This document shows positions 37,584-49,017 of a stretch of 64,000 bases of DNA, piece after piece. The DNA is from an uncultured Cycloclasticus sp. (lineage in GTDB: Bacteria; Pseudomonadota; Gammaproteobacteria; Methylococcales; Cycloclasticaceae). Numbering within the stretch: the stretch's first letter is position 1; every line of letters begins with the position of its first letter. Both the position numbers and the translations under genes were made by a program. The DNA lies in NCBI GenBank assembly GCA_913060865.1, contig CAJXTU010000002.1:124001-188000 (forward strand), given 5' to 3'. Below the pieces are notes generated by a model. It was not told the DNA's origin and did no database searches. It saw only the letters and a program-made list of their open reading frames with translations.

Positions 37584-38813
37584 TTAAAAATTACCTTGAA
37601 ACCAACTTTTCATCTTTTCCCACATCGCTTCAAAACCACCTTTCATTTCACTACCACTAGCTAAACTGTTTTGCTGACCAAACAATAATAGCCCTACACC
37701 TGTTGCATAAATTGGGTTACGCACCACCTCACTTAACCCAGATACATATTGCGGGTAACCTAACCGCACAGGCATGTGGAACACCTCTTCTGCCAACTCA
37801 ACCAAACCTTCTACTTTTGCGCTTCCGCCCGTTAATACGATGCCGGCAGCGACAATATCTTCGTAACCCGATCGCCTCAACTCGGCCTGCACTAACATCA
37901 TTAATTCTTCATAGCGTGGCTCAATTATTTCTGCCAAATTTCCACGTGAAATTTTCCGCGTAGGGCGATCACCTATGCTCGGCACATCGATCATTTCATC
38001 TTCTTGAACCAGTTGCGTTAGCGCACACGCATACTTCAACTTAATCTCATCAGCGTGCTGCGTGGGCGTCCGCAGTGCGACAGCAATATCGTTTGTTACT
38101 TGATCACCAGCAATAGGAATAACGGCTGTATGGCGTATAAAACCATCACAAAAAACGGCTATATCTGTTGTTCCACCACCAATATCAACCAAACAAACAC
38201 CTAGTTCTTTTTCGTCATCCGTCAACACCGAACTACTAGATGCAAGTTGCTCTAAAATGATATCGTCTACTTCCAAACCGCATCGACGCACACACTTAAT
38301 AATATTCTGTGCTGCGCTCACCGCTCCGGTGACGATATGCACTTTCGCCTCTAGCCTAATGCCTGCCATACCCACTGGTTCTTTAATGCCCTCTTGCCCA
38401 TCAATAATGAATTCTTGCGGCATGATATGCAGGATTTTTTGGTCGGCAGGAATAACAACGGCTCTCGCCGCATCAATTACCCGCTCAATATCAGATGGAA
38501 TCACTTCACTTTCCTTAATCCCTACGACCCCGTTAGAATTCAGGCTACTAATATGACTGCCTGCAATTCCTACAAAAACTGAATTAATCTGACAACCTGC
38601 CATTAACTCAGCCTCTTCCACCGCACGTTGGATTGAGTGCACCGTTGATTCAAGGTTCACAACAACACCTTTTTTTAATCCACGCGAACTGTTTGTTCCA
38701 ATACCAATTACATCAATTGTTCCATCAGGGGTGATCTCACCCACGATGGCTGCTACCTTCGACGTTCCAATGTCTAAACCAACAATTAAATTTTTATCAC
38801 TGTGTTTCTTCAT
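37584..38813 (-). CDS. ftsA: Cell division protein FtsA
   Basis: 409 residues, actin-like. The phosphate-1 loop is LIVGLDIGTSKVAAIVG (about 9-25), phosphate-2 is VCLVDIGGGTTDIAVF (about 205), and the adenosine motif is IVLTGGSAKVEGL. The C-terminal amphipathic helix, GGFEAMWEKMKSWFQGNF, anchors it to the membrane. It tethers FtsZ. It starts 5 bp after ftsQ. Confidence 0.97.
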   Translation of the reverse strand: MKKHSDKNLIVGLDIGTSKVAAIVGEITPDGTIDVIGIGTNSSRGLKKGVVVNLESTVHSIQRAVEEAELMAGCQINSVFVGIAGSHISSLNSNGVVGIKESEVIPSDIERVIDAARAVVIPADQKILHIMPQEFIIDGQEGIKEPVGMAGIRLEAKVHIVTGAVSAAQNIIKCVRRCGLEVDDIILEQLASSSSVLTDDEKELGVCLVDIGGGTTDIAVFCDGFIRHTAVIPIAGDQVTNDIAVALRTPTQHADEIKLKYACALTQLVQEDEMIDVPSIGDRPTRKISRGNLAEIIEPRYEELMMLVQAELRRSGYEDIVAAGIVLTGGSAKVEGLVELAEEVFHMPVRLGYPQYVSGLSEVVRNPIYATGVGLLLFGQQNSLASGSEMKGGFEAMWEKMKSWFQGNF

Positions 38814-38818
38814 CTTTC

Positions 38819-39610
38819 CTAACTCTTAGTTGGTTGACTTTTATTCATTGCTAAAGTGGCTTTTTTTACCATCGCCTCATCAAACTTGTATCCAGCCTTC
38901 CATGTTACTGCGACACCATTTGGGTAGCGTACGTCCACTTCATCCAAGTGCTCTATCAAGCCCCCTTCGATGGATGCAAGAAGTAGCAATGACTTACTTA
39001 TTTTCTTTTCCGGTAACTCGTATCCAGCTTTAATTTTGACTCCGTTACCCAACACCGCAGACCAACTACCGTGCTCAGCTAAGGTCAGTTTTTCCACAGA
39101 AAGGTCCAAAATGTTTATCGATTGATCTATCTTTTTTTGCTCCGCTAATACCACCTTACTATGATCATCTACTCCTGATAGGCGTGGCAGCTGTAGCGAA
39201 GAATTATCAAATTCTGGTTTAAATATCTCTCCATTCACATTTAATAGTGCCGTTTCATTCCATACAGCAACGGGTCTCTGCTCTTCAACAATCAACAAAA
39301 TCGTATCCGGCCAAACACGTCTAATATGTGCTTTTTTAATCCACTCGATATCAGTTAATTTGTTAATAATGTCTGCCGTATTCATCGAAAAATAGCCCGT
39401 TTGTACTAGCGACGATAATGACGTCGATATATCTTCATGCGCCACATAATTTAACTCACCGCCAATACGCACATGCTTAATAGGCATTGTGGTGGGTTTA
39501 TCCAACCACGCTGTTAACTGCCAGACAATGATGACAGTCAATAACAAAAGCACCCCGCTTTTAGCCCATGACTTAGACTGTTCAAGCAAGTTGCCAGCTA
39601 ACTCTCTCAT
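38819..39610 (-). CDS. ftsQ: Cell division protein FtsQ
   Basis: 263 residues. One membrane helix (about 18-32) precedes the POTRA domain (about 40-110, PIKHVRIGGELNYVAHEDI), then the FtsQ/DivIB beta domain. It links FtsB/FtsL to the divisome in the periplasm. The start overlaps the stop of ddl by 4 nt. Confidence 0.93.
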   Translation of the reverse strand: MRELAGNLLEQSKSWAKSGVLLLLTVIIVWQLTAWLDKPTTMPIKHVRIGGELNYVAHEDISTSLSSLVQTGYFSMNTADIINKLTDIEWIKKAHIRRVWPDTILLIVEEQRPVAVWNETALLNVNGEIFKPEFDNSSLQLPRLSGVDDHSKVVLAEQKKIDQSINILDLSVEKLTLAEHGSWSAVLGNGVKIKAGYELPEKKISKSLLLLASIEGGLIEHLDEVDVRYPNGVAVTWKAGYKFDEAMVKKATLAMNKSQPTKS

Positions 39611-40545
39611 GCCAGCCCCCTGATTAAACTCGTTTCAAGAATTCGCAAAACTAACTCTTCAAAACTCATACCCGCTTGCTTCGCCGCCATAGGTACTAAA
39701 CTGTGGTCAGTCATACCGGGCACCGTATTTATTTCAAGCAACTGAGGCTGACCGGTTTGATCTAACATCAAATCAACTCGCCCCCAACCTTCACCACCTA
39801 AGACTTTAAATGCTCGAACCGATAAAGCCTGCAATACACGTTCTTGCTCATCACTTAAACCACATGGGCAATGATATTGCGTGGTATTGGTCGTGTACTT
39901 AGCCTCATAATCATAAAAATCATTCGGTGTTTCCAACCTAATCAGCGGCAAGGCCTCATCCGCTAAAATTGCTACGGTAAATTCTGCCCCTTCGACCCAT
40001 TGTTCAGCCATCACCTCACAGGCAAACGTTGATGCTTCTTTATACGCCTCATGAAGCTGCTCTTTGTTGTCGGCTTTCGCCATACCTAAACTAGAACCCT
40101 CCAACGCTGGCTTTACCATCACTGGAAACCCCAATTGAGTTGCGCAACGCTCCACATCTTGGTTACTTTTTAATTCCATCCATTCAGGTGTTGGAATATC
40201 AGCACCTAACCAACAAAGTTTCGTTCTTAATTTATCCATACCCAGTGCCGAGCCCAATACACCGCTGCCCGTATATGGAATACCTAACAATTCCAAAGCA
40301 CCTTGTAATTGACCATCTTCACCACCACGACCATGCATAATATTAAAAACGCGATCAACACCCATTCTTTTTAAATCATCTAAATCCGACACTTGCGTAT
40401 CAAATTGAACTGCATCAACGCCCTGCTTTTGTAGAGCAAACAGAACGGCTTGCCCACTCAATAAGGAAATGTCACGCTCGGCAGCCTTACCACCCATAGC
40501 AACCGCTACTTTGCCGAAACTCTCTGGCGATTTAAGCATACTCAT
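39607..40545 (-). CDS. ddl: D-alanine--D-alanine ligase
   Basis: 312 residues, ATP-grasp fold. Signatures are MHGRGGEDGQLQGALELLG (about 70-88), FPVMVKPALEGSSLG (about 144-158) and LLEINTVPGMTDHSLVP (about 267). It makes the D-Ala-D-Ala used by MurF. It is of the DdlB type, as expected from its place in the dcw cluster. Overlaps murB by ATGA. Confidence 0.96.
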   Translation of the reverse strand: MSMLKSPESFGKVAVAMGGKAAERDISLLSGQAVLFALQKQGVDAVQFDTQVSDLDDLKRMGVDRVFNIMHGRGGEDGQLQGALELLGIPYTGSGVLGSALGMDKLRTKLCWLGADIPTPEWMELKSNQDVERCATQLGFPVMVKPALEGSSLGMAKADNKEQLHEAYKEASTFACEVMAEQWVEGAEFTVAILADEALPLIRLETPNDFYDYEAKYTTNTTQYHCPCGLSDEQERVLQALSVRAFKVLGGEGWGRVDLMLDQTGQPQLLEINTVPGMTDHSLVPMAAKQAGMSFEELVLRILETSLIRGLA

Positions 40546-41450
40546 TGCACCAATTCCTCGCCGATAATACGCACTTCTGTCTGCAATAAAACACCCTGCT
40601 TTTCTTGCACTTGAGCCCTAACATACTCAATCAAACTTTCAATATCTTTTGCCGTGGCATTACCCGTGTTCAAGATAAAATTTGAGTGTTTTTCTGCTAC
40701 TTGTGCACCACCTATTGAGTAGCCCTTCAGTCCAGTTGCTTCGATCAAGCGCGCCGCATGATCACCTTCTGGGTTTTTAAAAACAGAGCCCCCACTCGGT
40801 ATATTGGTTGGCTGTGTTTTCGCTCGTTTTGCCAATAAACTACGAATTTTTTCACGGCTCTCTTCATTGCCACCCGCTGGAATATCCAAGTAGCATGCGA
40901 CAAACCATTCATCAGCAGCAACCGACACAAAGCGATAGCCTATTTCAAACTCACTTGCCTCGCGTTCAATTAACTCGCCACGCCGATTTAATAACAACAC
41001 CCTGCTGACTAACCCCCATGTTTCGCCACCAAATGCGCCTGCATTCATTGCTAATGCACCGCCCATCGTCCCAGGAATACCCGCTAAAAATTCTGCACCT
41101 GATAAGCCTTTTTCTGCCGCCAATTTAGCAACTAAAGCACACGGCACGCCTGCCTCGACTTTCAGCACCCCATTAGCTGTTTCTTCCATTTGCTTTAAAC
41201 AACCTCGCGTATAAATAACCGAGCCGCGCACGCCTCCATCACGAATCAATACATTACTGCCCAAGCCTAACCACAAAACAGGTTCATCGGCTGACAGTGA
41301 TTTTAAATAACGCTGCGTGTCTTCTATGCTCGTCGGCTTATACAAATGATCTGCAACGCCACCCACACGCCATGATGTATAGCGAGCTAAAGGCTCCCTG
41401 TCCATCAGTTGGCCCATCGGCAGATTCGTTGTTTTTGTCATCGCCTGCAT
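40542..41450 (-). CDS. murB: UDP-N-acetylenolpyruvoylglucosamine reductase MurB
   Basis: 302 residues, type I/II FAD enzyme. FAD-binding segments are LWLGLGSNVLIRDGGV and AEFLAGIPGTMGGALAMNAGAFGGE. The catalytic Ser is in IPSGGSVFKNPEGDHAARLI, and the late Glu in GVLLQTEVRIIGE. It makes UDP-MurNAc. AAGGAG lies just before the first of two possible ATGs (41450 and 41441). The length and motifs suggest the shorter MurB lacking the E. coli insertion. Confidence 0.95.
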   Translation of the reverse strand: MQAMTKTTNLPMGQLMDREPLARYTSWRVGGVADHLYKPTSIEDTQRYLKSLSADEPVLWLGLGSNVLIRDGGVRGSVIYTRGCLKQMEETANGVLKVEAGVPCALVAKLAAEKGLSGAEFLAGIPGTMGGALAMNAGAFGGETWGLVSRVLLLNRRGELIEREASEFEIGYRFVSVAADEWFVACYLDIPAGGNEESREKIRSLLAKRAKTQPTNIPSGGSVFKNPEGDHAARLIEATGLKGYSIGGAQVAEKHSNFILNTGNATAKDIESLIEYVRAQVQEKQGVLLQTEVRIIGEELVQ

Positions 41451-41456
41451 CGCTCC

Positions 41457-42911
41457 TTAAGTGTCCTGATCTGATTTTTGCTGATTATTTAACTGCGCTT
41501 CCAATTTTGCAGAAGCCGCGCCGATATCACCTGCACCAGACGTCAACACAATGTCATTGGGTAATAAGACTCCTTTTAAAACGATCGGTAATTGCTCAAT
41601 GTCTTTCACAAAGATTGGTATCAATTTCCCACGTTGGCGAATCGCCTTGCTCAGCGATGGCCCGTCTGACCCAGCAATTGGTTTTTCACCCGCGGCAAAC
41701 ACATCAAGTAAAACCAACACGTCCACTTCGTTTAACACCTCAACAAAGTCTTCAAACAAATCGTGCGTTCTTGAGTAACGATGGGGTTGAAAGGCTAACA
41801 CTAACCTTTTGTTTGGCCAGCCTTCGCGTACCGCTTTAATTGTTGCCATCACTTCACGTGGATGATGCCCATAGTCATCAACCAACAAAGCTGAACCATT
41901 ATCTAGGTTTATTTCTCCATTAACTTGAAAACGACGGCCGACCCCTTTGAACTGATTTAAACCTGCTGCAATTGCCTCATCAGACACACCTAATTCACTC
42001 GCTACTGCAATGGCAGCAAGCGCATTTAAAACATTATGCCTACCGGGCATATTTAAGGTTAATGGTAGAAGCTCATTCGTATTCAAACGTTTTAAATTGA
42101 AATGTGTACGCAAACCTTCTTGTTTTACATCCAGCGCTTGAAAATCTGCCGTTTGATCTATGCCATAAGTTAAAACTGGCTTACCAATTGAAGCCGATAA
42201 TTCGCGTACATTTTCATCATCAACACACAGGACGGCTAAACCGTAAAATGGTAGCTGATGTAAAAATGAGTTGAAAGCGTCCTTAACTTGTTGAAAATCA
42301 CCGCCATAAGTTCCCATATGGTCTTCATCGACATTGGTCACCACGGCGATCATTGGCTGAAGATGCAAAAATGAAGCATCACTTTCATCCGCCTCCGCCA
42401 CCAAATAATGGCTTTCACCCAATTTAGCATTGGTTCCTGCGCTGTTTAGTAAACCACCAATCACAAAAGTAGGGTCTAACTGCCCTTCTGTCATCAGTAC
42501 TGCCAGCAAACTCGTTGTGGTTGTTTTCCCATGCGTACCGGCTATGGCAATACCAAACCTAAATCGCATAATTTCAGCGAGCATTTCTGCACGAGGAATA
42601 ACCGGAATACGCTGCTCATTAGCAGCCAGCACTTCAACATTATCTTTTTGCACTGCGGTTGATGTCACCACCACATCGCAATTATTTATATTCTCCGCCA
42701 CATGGCCGATATAAAGACTCGCTCCTTGATCAACTAAACGTTGCGTTACCTTACTTTCACGAATATCGGAGCCTGACACATCGTAGCCAAGATTAATCAG
42801 CACTTCAGCTATGCCACTCATACCCGCACCGCCAATACCAATAAAATGTATCCGCTTCAATTTTCCGAAACCTAAATGCGCTGAATAGTGTTTGTGTGTA
42901 TTAGGCATCAT
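41457..42911 (-). CDS. murC: UDP-N-acetylmuramate--L-alanine ligase MurC
   Basis: 484 residues. The N-terminal nucleotide fold has [18 protein letters not shown], the ATP P-loop is [14 protein letters not shown], and [13 protein letters not shown] and [10 protein letters not shown] follow. It adds L-Ala to UDP-MurNAc. The ATG at 42911 overlaps the murG stop by 4 nt with AGAGGTG 6 nt upstream; it is preferred over an earlier in-frame start at 42929. It ends 7 bp before murB. Confidence 0.96.
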   Translation of the reverse strand: MMPNTHKHYSAHLGFGKLKRIHFIGIGGAGMSGIAEVLINLGYDVSGSDIRESKVTQRLVDQGASLYIGHVAENINNCDVVVTSTAVQKDNVEVLAANEQRIPVIPRAEMLAEIMRFRFGIAIAGTHGKTTTTSLLAVLMTEGQLDPTFVIGGLLNSAGTNAKLGESHYLVAEADESDASFLHLQPMIAVVTNVDEDHMGTYGGDFQQVKDAFNSFLHQLPFYGLAVLCVDDENVRELSASIGKPVLTYGIDQTADFQALDVKQEGLRTHFNLKRLNTNELLPLTLNMPGRHNVLNALAAIAVASELGVSDEAIAAGLNQFKGVGRRFQVNGEINLDNGSALLVDDYGHHPREVMATIKAVREGWPNKRLVLAFQPHRYSRTHDLFEDFVEVLNEVDVLVLLDVFAAGEKPIAGSDGPSLSKAIRQRGKLIPIFVKDIEQLPIVLKGVLLPNDIVLTSGAGDIGAASAKLEAQLNNQQKSDQDT

Positions 42912-43969
42912 AAGGCCACCTCTAAACATGTATTGGCAACCAGCTCTGTTGCCTCTGGTTTTGCTAACGATCTTGCCATTGAACCCATCTCGGCTAACGC
43001 TTCATGATTCGACAACAATCCTTTTAAAGTTTCTGACAGTGACTCTGCTGTAAAAGCGTCTTGCGGCATCAATACCGCGGCATTTTCATCTGCAAGGTAG
43101 GCTGCATTTTTAGCCTGATGATCATCAATCGCATGGGGCAGCGGTATTAAAATTGAAGGCAAGCCCATTATCGCAAGTTCAGAAATCGTCATCGCACCCG
43201 CCCTGCAGATCACAATATCCGCCCACTGGTAGACTGCCTGCATATCATCTATAAACTCGCGTACATCTGCTTTCACATTCGCTTCGCTATATCTTTTCTT
43301 CGCTGTTTCAATCGTTGCCTTACCGGCCTGGTGAATAACGTCTAAGCCCAGTTCTTCTTGTAGACCTTGCAGTGCCGCCGGTACTGTTTCATTCAAAATT
43401 GAAGCGCCTAAACTGCCACCTACTATTAAAATATTTTTACCCTTTATTGCTCGATCAACACCCTGGTTGAGCAGTTCTTTGCGTACAGGGTTACCCGTAA
43501 AAATTGCTTTTACCGCTGGATCAAAACTCTTAGGAAATGCTTCTAAAACTCGTTTAGCAAAGCCTTTTAATACTCTATTTGTTGTACCGGGCACTCTATT
43601 TTGCTCATGAATAACCAAGGGTTTACCATGCAGCCAACTCATCAGCCCACCAGGGCCTGAAGCAAAGCCACCCAAACCCAACACCACGTCTGGTTGTCGC
43701 TGACGAATGATATTTGAAGCCTGATAACAAGCCTTGAGCAACATAAAGGGTGCCAACAATAAACTAGCGATGCCCTTGCCTCGCAAGCCCGACACACTCA
43801 ACCAGTCAATGGCGATTCCCGCCTCTGGCACCACACGCGCTTCAATACCTTTTTTTGTACCTAACCAACTCACTTGATGCCCTGCTGCTTGCAGGTAATC
43901 CGCCACGGCTAACGCAGGAAACACATGCCCACCGGTTCCACCGGCCATAATCATTATGCGTACTGCCAT
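42908..43969 (-). CDS. murG: UDP-GlcNAc:undecaprenyl-PP-MurNAc-pentapeptide transferase MurG
   Basis: 353 residues, GT28 family, GT-B fold. The N-terminal G-loop is [17 protein letters not shown] and the second loop is [16 protein letters not shown]. The UDP-GlcNAc site is around [24 protein letters not shown]. It makes lipid II on the inner face of the membrane. Overlaps ftsW by 16 nt. Confidence 0.97.
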   Translation of the reverse strand: MAVRIMIMAGGTGGHVFPALAVADYLQAAGHQVSWLGTKKGIEARVVPEAGIAIDWLSVSGLRGKGIASLLLAPFMLLKACYQASNIIRQRQPDVVLGLGGFASGPGGLMSWLHGKPLVIHEQNRVPGTTNRVLKGFAKRVLEAFPKSFDPAVKAIFTGNPVRKELLNQGVDRAIKGKNILIVGGSLGASILNETVPAALQGLQEELGLDVIHQAGKATIETAKKRYSEANVKADVREFIDDMQAVYQWADIVICRAGAMTISELAIMGLPSILIPLPHAIDDHQAKNAAYLADENAAVLMPQDAFTAESLSETLKGLLSNHEALAEMGSMARSLAKPEATELVANTCLEVAL

Positions 43970-45150
43970 GCCGACCTCCCTTTCAATTGAGCGACATAAT
44001 CTTGCTGGGTTTCATGATGAATACGACACAACAAACCCACTACCATACACATAACGATCATACTACTGCCGCCATAACTCATTAGCGGTAACGTTAAGCC
44101 TTTCGTCGGAAGCGCGCCCATGTTCACAGCGATATTCACAAAGGACTGCAAGCCAAGCCACACACCTAAGCCATACGCTGACAAGGAATAAAATCTTAAA
44201 TTCAGCCGCTCTGCCGCCTTGCCCATTTGAAATGCGCGCCAGATCAATAAACCAAACAACAAAATAACAGCACAAGAACCAACAAACCCTAGTTCTTCGC
44301 CTAACACAGCAAAAATAAAATCGGTATGTGCCTCTGGCAAATAAAATAATTTTTGAATACTGCTACCCAAGCCCACACCAAACCACTCGCCGCGCCCCAT
44401 TGCGATCAGTGATTGAACTAATTGAAAGCCTGATCCTAAATGATCCGCCCAAGGGTCCATAAACGCTGTGACACGCTCCATTCTATAAGCTGACGAGCCA
44501 ATAGCTACCACACCTAATACAAGCCCCATTAATACTAATACGACAAATTCAATTAAGCGCGCTCCACCCAAAAACATCATACAAACCACGCTAAAGCCGA
44601 TCACAAACGTTGCCCCAAAATCTGGCTCGGCTAAAAGCAAACCAAATACAACCCCTAATGGCAACATAGGTCTGACCAAGCCTTTGATTGACTCACGCAC
44701 AACATTCACGTGCCGTGTTAAAAACCCCGCCATATATAAGATACAAATTAGCTTCACAATTTCGGACACTTGAAGTCGAGCCACGCCTAAATTAATCCAG
44801 CGATAACTTCCGTTAACCTTCACACCAATCCCCGGTATAAAAACTAAAACAAGCAAAGCAATGGCCACCAAAATTAAACTTGGCCCGCTTTGTTCCCACG
44901 CTTTCAGTGGAATATTTGCCATAACAAACGCCATCAATAGGCCTATAACAACATGGGCTGCTTGACGTGCGGGATAATGCCAAATATTTTCAAACATTCT
45001 ATCGCCAAGATGTAATGATGCTGACACCACCATCACGTAGCCAATAGATAACAAACTGATCGCCGCAAACAACATCCAACCATCTAAGTAATAACGACCT
45101 CGCCTTGGCGCAAGTACAGAGTCTGCTGCAGTCGACATCATTACACTCAT
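43954..45150 (-). CDS. ftsW: Peptidoglycan polymerase FtsW
   Basis: 398 residues, SEDS family, ten membrane helices. YLPEAHTDFIFAVLGEELGFVG is the family motif carrying the catalytic Asp region. GLTLPLMSYGGSSMIV is the second conserved stretch. It polymerises septal glycan with FtsI. Overlaps murD by ATGA. Confidence 0.96.
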   Translation of the reverse strand: MSVMMSTAADSVLAPRRGRYYLDGWMLFAAISLLSIGYVMVVSASLHLGDRMFENIWHYPARQAAHVVIGLLMAFVMANIPLKAWEQSGPSLILVAIALLVLVFIPGIGVKVNGSYRWINLGVARLQVSEIVKLICILYMAGFLTRHVNVVRESIKGLVRPMLPLGVVFGLLLAEPDFGATFVIGFSVVCMMFLGGARLIEFVVLVLMGLVLGVVAIGSSAYRMERVTAFMDPWADHLGSGFQLVQSLIAMGRGEWFGVGLGSSIQKLFYLPEAHTDFIFAVLGEELGFVGSCAVILLFGLLIWRAFQMGKAAERLNLRFYSLSAYGLGVWLGLQSFVNIAVNMGALPTKGLTLPLMSYGGSSMIVMCMVVGLLCRIHHETQQDYVAQLKGRSAWQYA

Positions 45151-46544
45151 GACTTAAGCTCCTTAACGGCTGCTATAAATCGATCACCACGCTGCTGATA
45201 ACTGGCAAACTGATCCAAAGATGCACAGGCTGGCGACAATAAAACCGTATCTCCTTTAATCGCATGTTGTGCTGCTAATTGCACAGCTTCTTCTATAGTA
45301 GTAACGAATTTATACGGTATTTCAGCAACCGCCTCTTGCTGAAACCTTTGGGCATCGCGCCCCATCAAAATAACCAATGAAACGTTCGCTTTAATACCAG
45401 CAGCCAATGAACTAAAGTCAGCGCCTTTGCCATCGCCTCCCGCAATAAGAATAATAGGCGCATCCAGCCCATTTATCGCCGCTAAGCAGGCCCCTGGATT
45501 AGTTGCTTTTGAATCATTTATCCATGTGACACCTTTAATGTCTGCCACCCATTGCGTTCTATGCAACAGCCCTGGAAACTCAACGAGTGCTTCTTTTTGA
45601 GCCTTTCGTGGAATCTTTAATTCATCAGCCATCGCAATAGCTGCTAATGCATTTTGTACGTTATGCGTCCCTTTAATTTTAAGCTCAGAAACCGGCATAA
45701 TAACGTCATCGCCTTGCGACATAACATCACAACCATTTATCGACACAACACCATAATCACCCTGCTTGGGTTGATCCAAACCAAATGAAATGGCTTTACG
45801 ACCTAACGGTAATGTCGCTGATTTCACAATATCATCTTGACGATTTAACACCGCCACGCCATCACCAAAAAAGATACGCTCTTTCGCTTCGTAGTACGCA
45901 GCTACACTATGGTAGCGGTCCATATGATCGTCACTAATATTCAATATGGTCGCAACATTAGCTTTCAGTTGAGAGGTTCTTTCTAGTTGAAAACTAGACA
46001 GCTCGAGCACGTATAAATCTGCCGGTTTTTCCGATATAAGGTCTAATGCTGGCACACCTAAATTACCGCCAACCCTCACATCCCAATTGACTTTTTTAGC
46101 CATTTCACCCAGTAACGTAGTCACCGTGCTTTTTCCATTCGATCCGGTAATGGCTGCCACCGGCGCATCAACGCATACAGCAAACACATCAATATCACCA
46201 AAAACGGGAATTCCTTGTTCCGCGGCCGCTTGAATTTCTTCCTCGTCTAAACTAATACCTGGGCTAACGATAATATGTGTTGCAGCCTTAAATACGGCGT
46301 GATTAAAACCGCCCGTAAATACCGCAATATCACGATAAGATTCTTCAACCACCTCTAAACAAGGAGGCGTTTCGCGGCTATCAATAACGGCCACTTCAAT
46401 ATGATTCTTCTGAAGGAACTTAATCACCGATAAACCTGTCACACCAAGACCTACAACGAGTACGCGCACACCATCTTGATCAAGCCCCAAGCGGGCTAAA
46501 CCTAAACATGGATGGTGATATTCATTGTGCATCAGCGTTTCCAT
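45147..46544 (-). CDS. murD: UDP-N-acetylmuramoylalanine--D-glutamate ligase MurD
   Basis: 465 residues. The P-loop is [18 protein letters not shown]. The Mur-ligase segments DLYVLELSSFQLE, HNVQNALAAIAMAD and WINDSKATNPGACLAA are present. It adds D-Glu to the stem peptide. A short N-terminal extension ([14 protein letters not shown]) precedes the Rossmann domain. It shares one base with the stop of mraY (TAATG). Confidence 0.96.
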   Translation of the reverse strand: METLMHNEYHHPCLGLARLGLDQDGVRVLVVGLGVTGLSVIKFLQKNHIEVAVIDSRETPPCLEVVEESYRDIAVFTGGFNHAVFKAATHIIVSPGISLDEEEIQAAAEQGIPVFGDIDVFAVCVDAPVAAITGSNGKSTVTTLLGEMAKKVNWDVRVGGNLGVPALDLISEKPADLYVLELSSFQLERTSQLKANVATILNISDDHMDRYHSVAAYYEAKERIFFGDGVAVLNRQDDIVKSATLPLGRKAISFGLDQPKQGDYGVVSINGCDVMSQGDDVIMPVSELKIKGTHNVQNALAAIAMADELKIPRKAQKEALVEFPGLLHRTQWVADIKGVTWINDSKATNPGACLAAINGLDAPIILIAGGDGKGADFSSLAAGIKANVSLVILMGRDAQRFQQEAVAEIPYKFVTTIEEAVQLAAQHAIKGDTVLLSPACASLDQFASYQQRGDRFIAAVKELKS

Positions 46545-47626
46545 TACCTTAATTTCAAAGTGGATAAGCCGATCAACACCAAGATAAAGGTGATGATCCA
46601 GAAACGAACGATAATTCTTGGCTCAGGCCAGCCTTTTAATTCAAAATGATGGTGAATAGGCGCCATTCTAAAAATACGTTTGCCAGTCAATTTAAAAGAG
46701 ATAACTTGTAAAATAACCGACACCGTCTCCATCACAAACACCCCACCCATGATGACCAGCACTAACTCTTGACGCACTAGTACAGCTAACACACCTAAGG
46801 CTGCTCCTAACGCTAACGCACCGACATCACCCATAAACACCATCGCTGGGTATGCGTTAAACCATAAAAAACCTAAACCCGAGCCGACGATGGCACCGCA
46901 AAAAACTACTAATTCACCCGTACCTTTTAAGTTCGGAATTGATAGATATTGGGCAAATTGATAATTGCCAGATAAGTAGGCAAAAAGCCCTAACGCACCT
47001 GCAACCAAAACCGTTGGCATAATCGCCAATCCGTCCAAACCGTCTGTTAAATTAACCGCATTGCTGCTACCCACAATAACCAAGTAGGTCAGCGGGATAA
47101 ATAACCAGCCCAATTGAACACTCACGTCTTTAAAGAAGGGCACAAATAGGGTCGTTTCTTGCGGCGATGTCGCTGTGTAATATAAGAAAAATGCGGCTCC
47201 CAACGCGATGATTGATTGACCCAAATATTTTTTACCTGCTGATAAGCCTTTAGGGTCTTGGAGTGCTACTTTTTTATAATCATCAATAAAGCCGATGACG
47301 CCGGTTAGCAATGTAACAAGCAACACCACCCAAACATAGCGATTAGTCAGGTCGGCCCATAATAATGTGCTAGCGCCCACTGCTACCAAAATTAACGTAC
47401 CGCCCATTGTCGGCGTACCCGCTTTTTTAAAGTGCGTTTCTGGGCCATCGTCACGTACTGCTTGGCCTATTTTATGAAACGTTAGCTTACGGATCATCGC
47501 TGGCCCAACTAAGAACGCAATAAACAACGCCGTTAATGTTCCTAGAATAGAACGCATGGTTAGGTATTGAAATACCCTAAAACCACTGTGATATTCGGAT
47601 AGCCAATCAGCAAGTATTAGCAACAT
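46544..47626 (-). CDS. mraY: Phospho-N-acetylmuramoyl-pentapeptide transferase MraY
   Basis: 360 residues, ten membrane helices. Catalytic motifs are [15 protein letters not shown] (the DD pair), [18 protein letters not shown], and the [11 protein letters not shown] loop near the C-terminus. It makes lipid I from UDP-MurNAc-pentapeptide. Overlaps the end of murF by 10 nt. Confidence 0.97.
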   Translation of the reverse strand: MLLILADWLSEYHSGFRVFQYLTMRSILGTLTALFIAFLVGPAMIRKLTFHKIGQAVRDDGPETHFKKAGTPTMGGTLILVAVGASTLLWADLTNRYVWVVLLVTLLTGVIGFIDDYKKVALQDPKGLSAGKKYLGQSIIALGAAFFLYYTATSPQETTLFVPFFKDVSVQLGWLFIPLTYLVIVGSSNAVNLTDGLDGLAIMPTVLVAGALGLFAYLSGNYQFAQYLSIPNLKGTGELVVFCGAIVGSGLGFLWFNAYPAMVFMGDVGALALGAALGVLAVLVRQELVLVIMGGVFVMETVSVILQVISFKLTGKRIFRMAPIHHHFELKGWPEPRIIVRFWIITFILVLIGLSTLKLR

Positions 47627-49017
47627 TCGTCGTTCTCCATTAATGTTATTTTTTCGACTACCTGTTCCAAATTCTGTGAGCGAGACCCCTTTACTAAAAT
47701 CACTACCTCTGAGCCTATCTCACGCGCCAAATAGTCAGTCAATGTAGATTTATTCGAAAAATGAACCGCTTCTCTGTCTGTTACTTGGGGCTGTTCATTA
47801 AAAGCAGTTACCGCGTTTTTCATTTGCTCCCCAACGGCTAAAAACCGACACACATTACTATTAAAAACTTGAAGACCTAGCTGCCTATGAATATTTGCAC
47901 TATCAGCACCTAATTCGGCAAAATCACCCAACACCACCCAAACCGGCTGGGTAATATTTATCAAGCAACTCATCGCCGCATCGAATGACTTTGGATTGGC
48001 GTTATAGCAGTCGTTGATAACCACACTGCCCGCCAAGCCCTTTAACGCTTGCATACGTCCCTTTACCGCCACCAAACGCCCCAGCCCCTGTTTAATATTA
48101 GTCAATGGCTCGCCTAAACTAATCGCCGCACTTGATGCGGCGAGCGCATTTAATACGTTATGTTCGCCAATAAGGTTTAGTTGAATATCAATATGTTGTT
48201 GCTGGTAATTTAGAACAAAATTTGTCTTAAATTGGCCGTTTATCATGCCTGTTTTCACTGATTTTATATCGGCCCACACATCTGCTTTGTCTGACCAACC
48301 AAAACGTATCAGCTGCCTTTCTCCGAGCAATGCTAACCACTGCTCCAACCAAGGCTCTTCTTGATTCAAAATAGCAACACCGTTTTTACCAAGGCCTGAA
48401 ATAATTTCACCCTTGGCCTTAGCAACGCCTTGAATATCGCCAAAGCCTTCTAAGTGCGCCATGCCGACATTGTTTAAAATTGCCACGGTTGGTAACGCAA
48501 TATCACATAAATGAGCAATATCACCCTGGCGACTAGCGCCCATCTCAATGACCGCAACATCATGCTCTGGCGTTAACTTTAATAAGGTTAATGGCACGCC
48601 TATTTGATTATTCAAATTACCTTCTGTTGCCAATACCTGTTTTGAAAGCCCTAAAATACTGGCCAACATTTCTTTCACACTGGTTTTACCATTACTGCCG
48701 GTAATAGCCACTAATGGAATATCTAATTGCTCACGTTGCGCCTTAGCCATTACCGTTAATGCTTCCAACGTGTCATCAACTTTTACATACGGTATTTCAG
48801 CGGCAACATCGTTGCTAACAACAGCAGCTACCGCACCCTTATCACGCGCTTGAGCAACAAAATTATTTGCATCAAAATTCGCACCCTGCAAGGCGACGAA
48901 TAAATCACCATGCCGAATGTTTCTCGTATCTGTACTCACCGAATTAAAATGCACGTTTTCACCCACAAGGTGACCACTCACTGTTGCTGCTAATTGCTGG
49001 AGACTCATCACTTGCAT
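47617..49017 (-). CDS. murF: UDP-N-acetylmuramoyl-tripeptide--D-alanyl-D-alanine ligase MurF
   Basis: 466 residues. The N-terminal domain has [19 protein letters not shown]. The P-loop is [17 protein letters not shown], followed by [16 protein letters not shown] and [15 protein letters not shown]. It adds D-Ala-D-Ala, finishing the stem peptide. Overlaps murE by 10 nt. Confidence 0.96.
   Translation of the reverse strand: MQVMSLQQLAATVSGHLVGENVHFNSVSTDTRNIRHGDLFVALQGANFDANNFVAQARDKGAVAAVVSNDVAAEIPYVKVDDTLEALTVMAKAQREQLDIPLVAITGSNGKTSVKEMLASILGLSKQVLATEGNLNNQIGVPLTLLKLTPEHDVAVIEMGASRQGDIAHLCDIALPTVAILNNVGMAHLEGFGDIQGVAKAKGEIISGLGKNGVAILNQEEPWLEQWLALLGERQLIRFGWSDKADVWADIKSVKTGMINGQFKTNFVLNYQQQHIDIQLNLIGEHNVLNALAASSAAISLGEPLTNIKQGLGRLVAVKGRMQALKGLAGSVVINDCYNANPKSFDAAMSCLINITQPVWVVLGDFAELGADSANIHRQLGLQVFNSNVCRFLAVGEQMKNAVTAFNEQPQVTDREAVHFSNKSTLTDYLAREIGSEVVILVKGSRSQNLEQVVEKITLMENDECC

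Noticed and set aside
41297-41839. Long open frame on the plus strand opposite murB and murC
   Set aside because: Lies wholly opposite well-supported genes, resembles no known family, and has no ribosome binding site.
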